Shown here in pieces: positions 61,101 to 64,000 of a stretch of 64,000 nt of DNA. Origin of the DNA: Toxotes chatareus (Eukaryota > Chordata > Actinopteri > Toxotidae); assembly GCA_016801885.1 (NCBI GenBank), contig CM028891.1, forward strand, positions 15,103,017 through 15,167,016, written 5' to 3'. The notes beneath the pieces are model-generated. The model did no database searches. It was not told the origin of the DNA and was given only the letters and a program-made list of their open reading frames with translations. The position numbers and the translations under genes were made by a program. The stretch's first letter is position 1, and each line of letters opens with the position of its first letter.

Positions 61101-63667
61101 CAGTTTATTTTGTTATTTTATTCACGTGGTTATGAAAGTGACATTCCATTTTTTTACAAGGATTTTTCTTCATATTCTCTTTCATCTCCTGTCTATTACG
61201 CCCAAATACACTTTCATCAATAAGCTCCCGGGTGAGTCATTAGTAGGAGGAGAAAGTCATTACATGTCTTCTGCATACTGAATAATGGAGCCGGTGCTAG
61301 TCGTCTTTGTCATTAAAATGTTCATAACCAAAATGCCCCATTACCAAGTGGATTCAGTAGGATACTTCAGACTCTCAGTGAAAACACTTGAGTCATGTCT
61401 GGGTTTCAACTAGGTGTCTCATAACCAAAGAACACACATTTAGACTGAATGAAATGCTGCAGACATTTATTCCAAAATTGCTGCTCATGTCTGATTTTTT
61501 TTTTTCAATAACTTTCATACTTTCTAGAATGAAAACTGAGACACAAAGACACACAGACACATATTAACAACAATATACACTTCTTTTTGTACCTTTCTCA
61601 CTGGTTTTGGACACCGTTGCTGTTTGTCAGGTTTTAACCACGCTCAAGCATTTCCCCAAGCACCAGTCACATTCTTTCCATTTCTGTTGTTGTCTTGACA
61701 AAAGTACTGCCAGTAAAGTCACAGCTGACAAAGTCACATTTGTTGCACTGTGTATCCACGAGGCACACATCAGAATTTGACAAAGTGCAGCTCCACATTT
61801 CTTCTCTTTTCTTAACATTCATTAGAAAGCATCATATTGTTGTCACAGGAGACGAAAAAAAGTCTCTCAGCTGCAGTTTGTGTCTGCTGTCACTGCTGTT
61901 TGAAATAACCACCGTGCTGCTGTCATGAGTGATAAACTTGAAAATGTATGTCATGTAGCCAAGGACTTCTGATGACTGACTCGGAAGACAGATAACTATC
62001 CAAAGACTTCCCAAAGCAGTGAACAATGAAAAAATATGTTGTATTTTAAAACTACGGAGCACATAAATAACCTAAACACCGTCCCCAATCAAGAGCCAAT
62101 CCTGGTTCCTCTTAGCACTATTAGTAGTACAAAACTGGCTTTAATTATAATACTTACACTAAAAAGCACTAGATAATGGTATATACATCCAAAATCTTTT
62201 AAAATACATGCTGTTCATTGGTTGATTTATGATAAGTTTCATTATTTAATTTTTGTTTTTGGATTTGCAGACTTTCTCAAAGTTTATCTCGCAAATGCAA
62301 TGTGGATTTAGTTATCTGGTCAATAAATTCTAACAAAAAACAGGTTCTTTTATTAAAAGGACTTTTCACTGGAAACCACAGCATGCATGTTAGTTAAAGC
62401 ACTGTATTCTGATTACACACAACTGTATAGTACATTGTATGAGACAAACCTAAAACACTGCAGTCAGATGGAGCTGTTGGTATATAATGTCGAGGCTTGT
62501 GAACGGGTGCAGTGCAGTAGGTATCAGAAATGATTTAGTGTGAGAAGGAGCAGAGGTGATGGAGAGAAAAACATCAGGCCTGTCTATGCTGTACTTCCGA
62601 GCTCCTCAGAGAGATGTGAGGCAGTAAACACTAAGCCGCCTGCAGCTCTGTCATACATATTATTGGGTTAGCTATGAAGGGAACCCAGGCTTAATCCTCT
62701 TCAACTCTGCGAGGCAAAGCAGGGAATCAGCACACAGTGATTATCATATGACAGTGTTTATAGTTTTATTAAAGTGAATCCATGACTTTGCAACCAGGCA
62801 AATAACACCATGTGATAAGAGGAAATTTGATTTTTAGGTGATTTATTTTGCGGTGATTACAGGATTGTAAAACACTACGTCGAGCGGCAAAAAGAGAGAA
62901 TCCACAAGGGAAGCTTATTATTGTGTAATACTTGTTATTACTCCACCACCGCACGATAAATTAATAGGATTCACTCTTCCATGAAAAAGCTGTTTATCAA
63001 TGTATTTTAAACTCCCTGGGGTTGGTGTGGCGAAGCAAAAACGCCCCATCTGTCATCCGTTTCCCCACAATTCTTTGATCATTCTGTGACCTCTCTGCTC
63101 CCTTCCTCTGCCCTCCTCTGCCATGGCGGTTTATTCACATGACGATTCATCCGGCGCCCTATCAGAATTAATAATGCAATCTGACAGATATTGTATAAGG
63201 CTGAGCACAAGGTGTCACTCACAGCAACAAACAAGTGAGGAAACAGATGATGTGATAAGGCTTGAGAGGGAGATAGAGACAGAAAGAGGAAGATCAAAGG
63301 TTTAGCAGTTCACTTCACCTTAAGTTATTTTAGTATTTGACAGATACAGTTTAGAGCCCATATCCTCATGGATAAGATTTCATGTGTCACCATTTTTCAC
63401 CAGGGCACAAAACAATGTTTTCATTACTTACAGATATTTTTGGGAAGAGTCATTTTAAGTAATCTTTATTCAGAATGGGAGACATGACGACGGATTTCAT
63501 TTTGGGTGTAAGAAATAGCTGTCACACCAAGAGATGACAGTTGTCTTAGCGCAGCTGAGAAACAGCACAGATGGTGTCTCCATTTAGACGTGACCCGTCA
63601 TCCTCAAAGCGACGTCCTTCTCGTAAGAACCTATGTCATTTGAGTGCCTGAGTTCATGTATTGCTCT
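58106..63667. other. no gene seen; candidate conserved blocks
   Basis: T tract at 58978-58994; a short hairpin at 59541-59564. The blocks 60400-60600 and 63000-63300 are non-repetitive with CpGs and look like candidate conserved noncoding elements. Short frames only. Confidence 0.45.
59541..59564. repeat. short perfect inverted repeat
   Basis: TCCTGTGTAT and ATACACAGGA are exact reverse complements around a 4-nt AATC loop. Confidence 0.85.
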
Positions 63668-63719
63668 TAAGAGGGTGTGAGCATTCATCCACTGCTGCAT
63701 GAATGCTCACATCCTCTTA
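63668..63719. repeat. near-perfect 21-bp-stem hairpin
   Basis: Arms 63668-63688 and 63699-63719 pair over 21 bp around a 10-nt loop. The only non-Watson-Crick pair is a G-U (G-T) at the eighth position of the left arm. Pairing stops abruptly at both ends. It might be a tiny inverted-repeat element, a regulatory or cruciform-forming site, or a small-RNA precursor. It is not a miRNA I recognise, and its total length of 52 nt is short for a canonical precursor. Confidence 0.75.
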
Positions 63720-64000
63720 TGTTATTACGTGGCTTGCGTTTTGCACAGTGCTTTAAAGACATGTCATACATGTCATACAGTGTGGCACAAAAGGGAGATG
63801 AAGGGTTTCAATCATTTCAAATGCCTGAAATTGCCTTTTTTGGATGTAGTTATATTTCTAAAACTTAGATAAAAATAAATTCTCAGATATGATGTTTAAT
63901 ACTTTTTCTCTTAACTTCTGAGCCTTATTTTGTGACAGCAATCATTCAAAGAGAGTGTCATTTTTTCCACATGACTGATGTCTTATTTTGAAAACAAAAA
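63720..64000. other. no gene seen
   Basis: AT-rich; nothing supported before the window ends. Confidence 0.5.

Noticed and set aside
1..64000. Known microRNAs, tRNAs, rRNA, CRISPR arrays or prokaryote-type operons
   Set aside because: I looked for the mature sequences of common brain microRNAs by eye and saw none. The only tRNA-like sequences are SINE heads, and the DNA is clearly vertebrate.

Overview
The window is vertebrate, almost certainly from a ray-finned fish. It is AT-rich and full of homopolymer and dinucleotide tracts. It carries decayed copies of repeats I recognise from spiny-rayed fish genomes: a tRNA-derived SINE, Tc1-like terminal repeats, several Gypsy LTRs and one Gypsy integrase chromodomain remnant, plus four or five widespread interspersed families. 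No convincing protein-coding exon was found. The open frames are short, usually rich in low-complexity residues, often open on both strands, and many lie inside repeats. I read the window as a gene desert and/or a very long intron, not a gene-dense segment. All repeat assignments were made from memory of the families, without a database search.

Layout. Positions 1-42000 hold repeats scattered in unique AT-rich DNA: a SINE near 2.1 kb, a dispersed repeat at 2.5-2.8 kb, LTR-like blocks at 8.8-9.3, 16.3-16.7 and 34.4-35.0 kb, a Gypsy 3' remnant at 25.3-25.6 kb, and other interspersed repeats at 0.4, 10.2-10.6, 12.7, 16.9-17.2, 19.6-19.8 and 33.1 kb. Several stretches with a more balanced, CpG-containing composition (for example 24.19-24.40 and 27.84-28.06 kb) look like candidate conserved noncoding elements, but conservation cannot be judged from one sequence.

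The most informative part is 41.09-43.25 kb. Five good and one weak match to the RE1/NRSE element, the site bound by the neuronal-gene repressor REST/NRSF, lie in the same orientation within about 860 bp, with three further decayed copies between them. The spacers are also related, so the cluster looks like an old tandem duplication whose RE1 cores have diverged least. Just downstream are a pyrimidine/GC-box tract, a TATA-like element, a candidate non-coding first exon and a strong splice donor at 42469/42470. A T- and G-skewed, CpG-retaining stretch follows. The simplest reading is a REST-controlled, probably neuronal, plus-strand promoter whose transcript runs rightwards. If so, 42.5-64 kb would be its first intron, or a short non-coding RNA may end near 43.25 kb.

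Positions 43-64 kb resemble the left part: a short inverted-repeat element at 49.41-49.83 kb, a Tc1-like terminal remnant at 50.2 kb, a hAT-like remnant at 52.0 kb, an interspersed repeat at 57.7-58.1 kb, an RFX X-box at 56.42 kb and a near-perfect 21-bp-stem hairpin at 63.67 kb. The target gene of the RE1 cluster cannot be named from the sequence.
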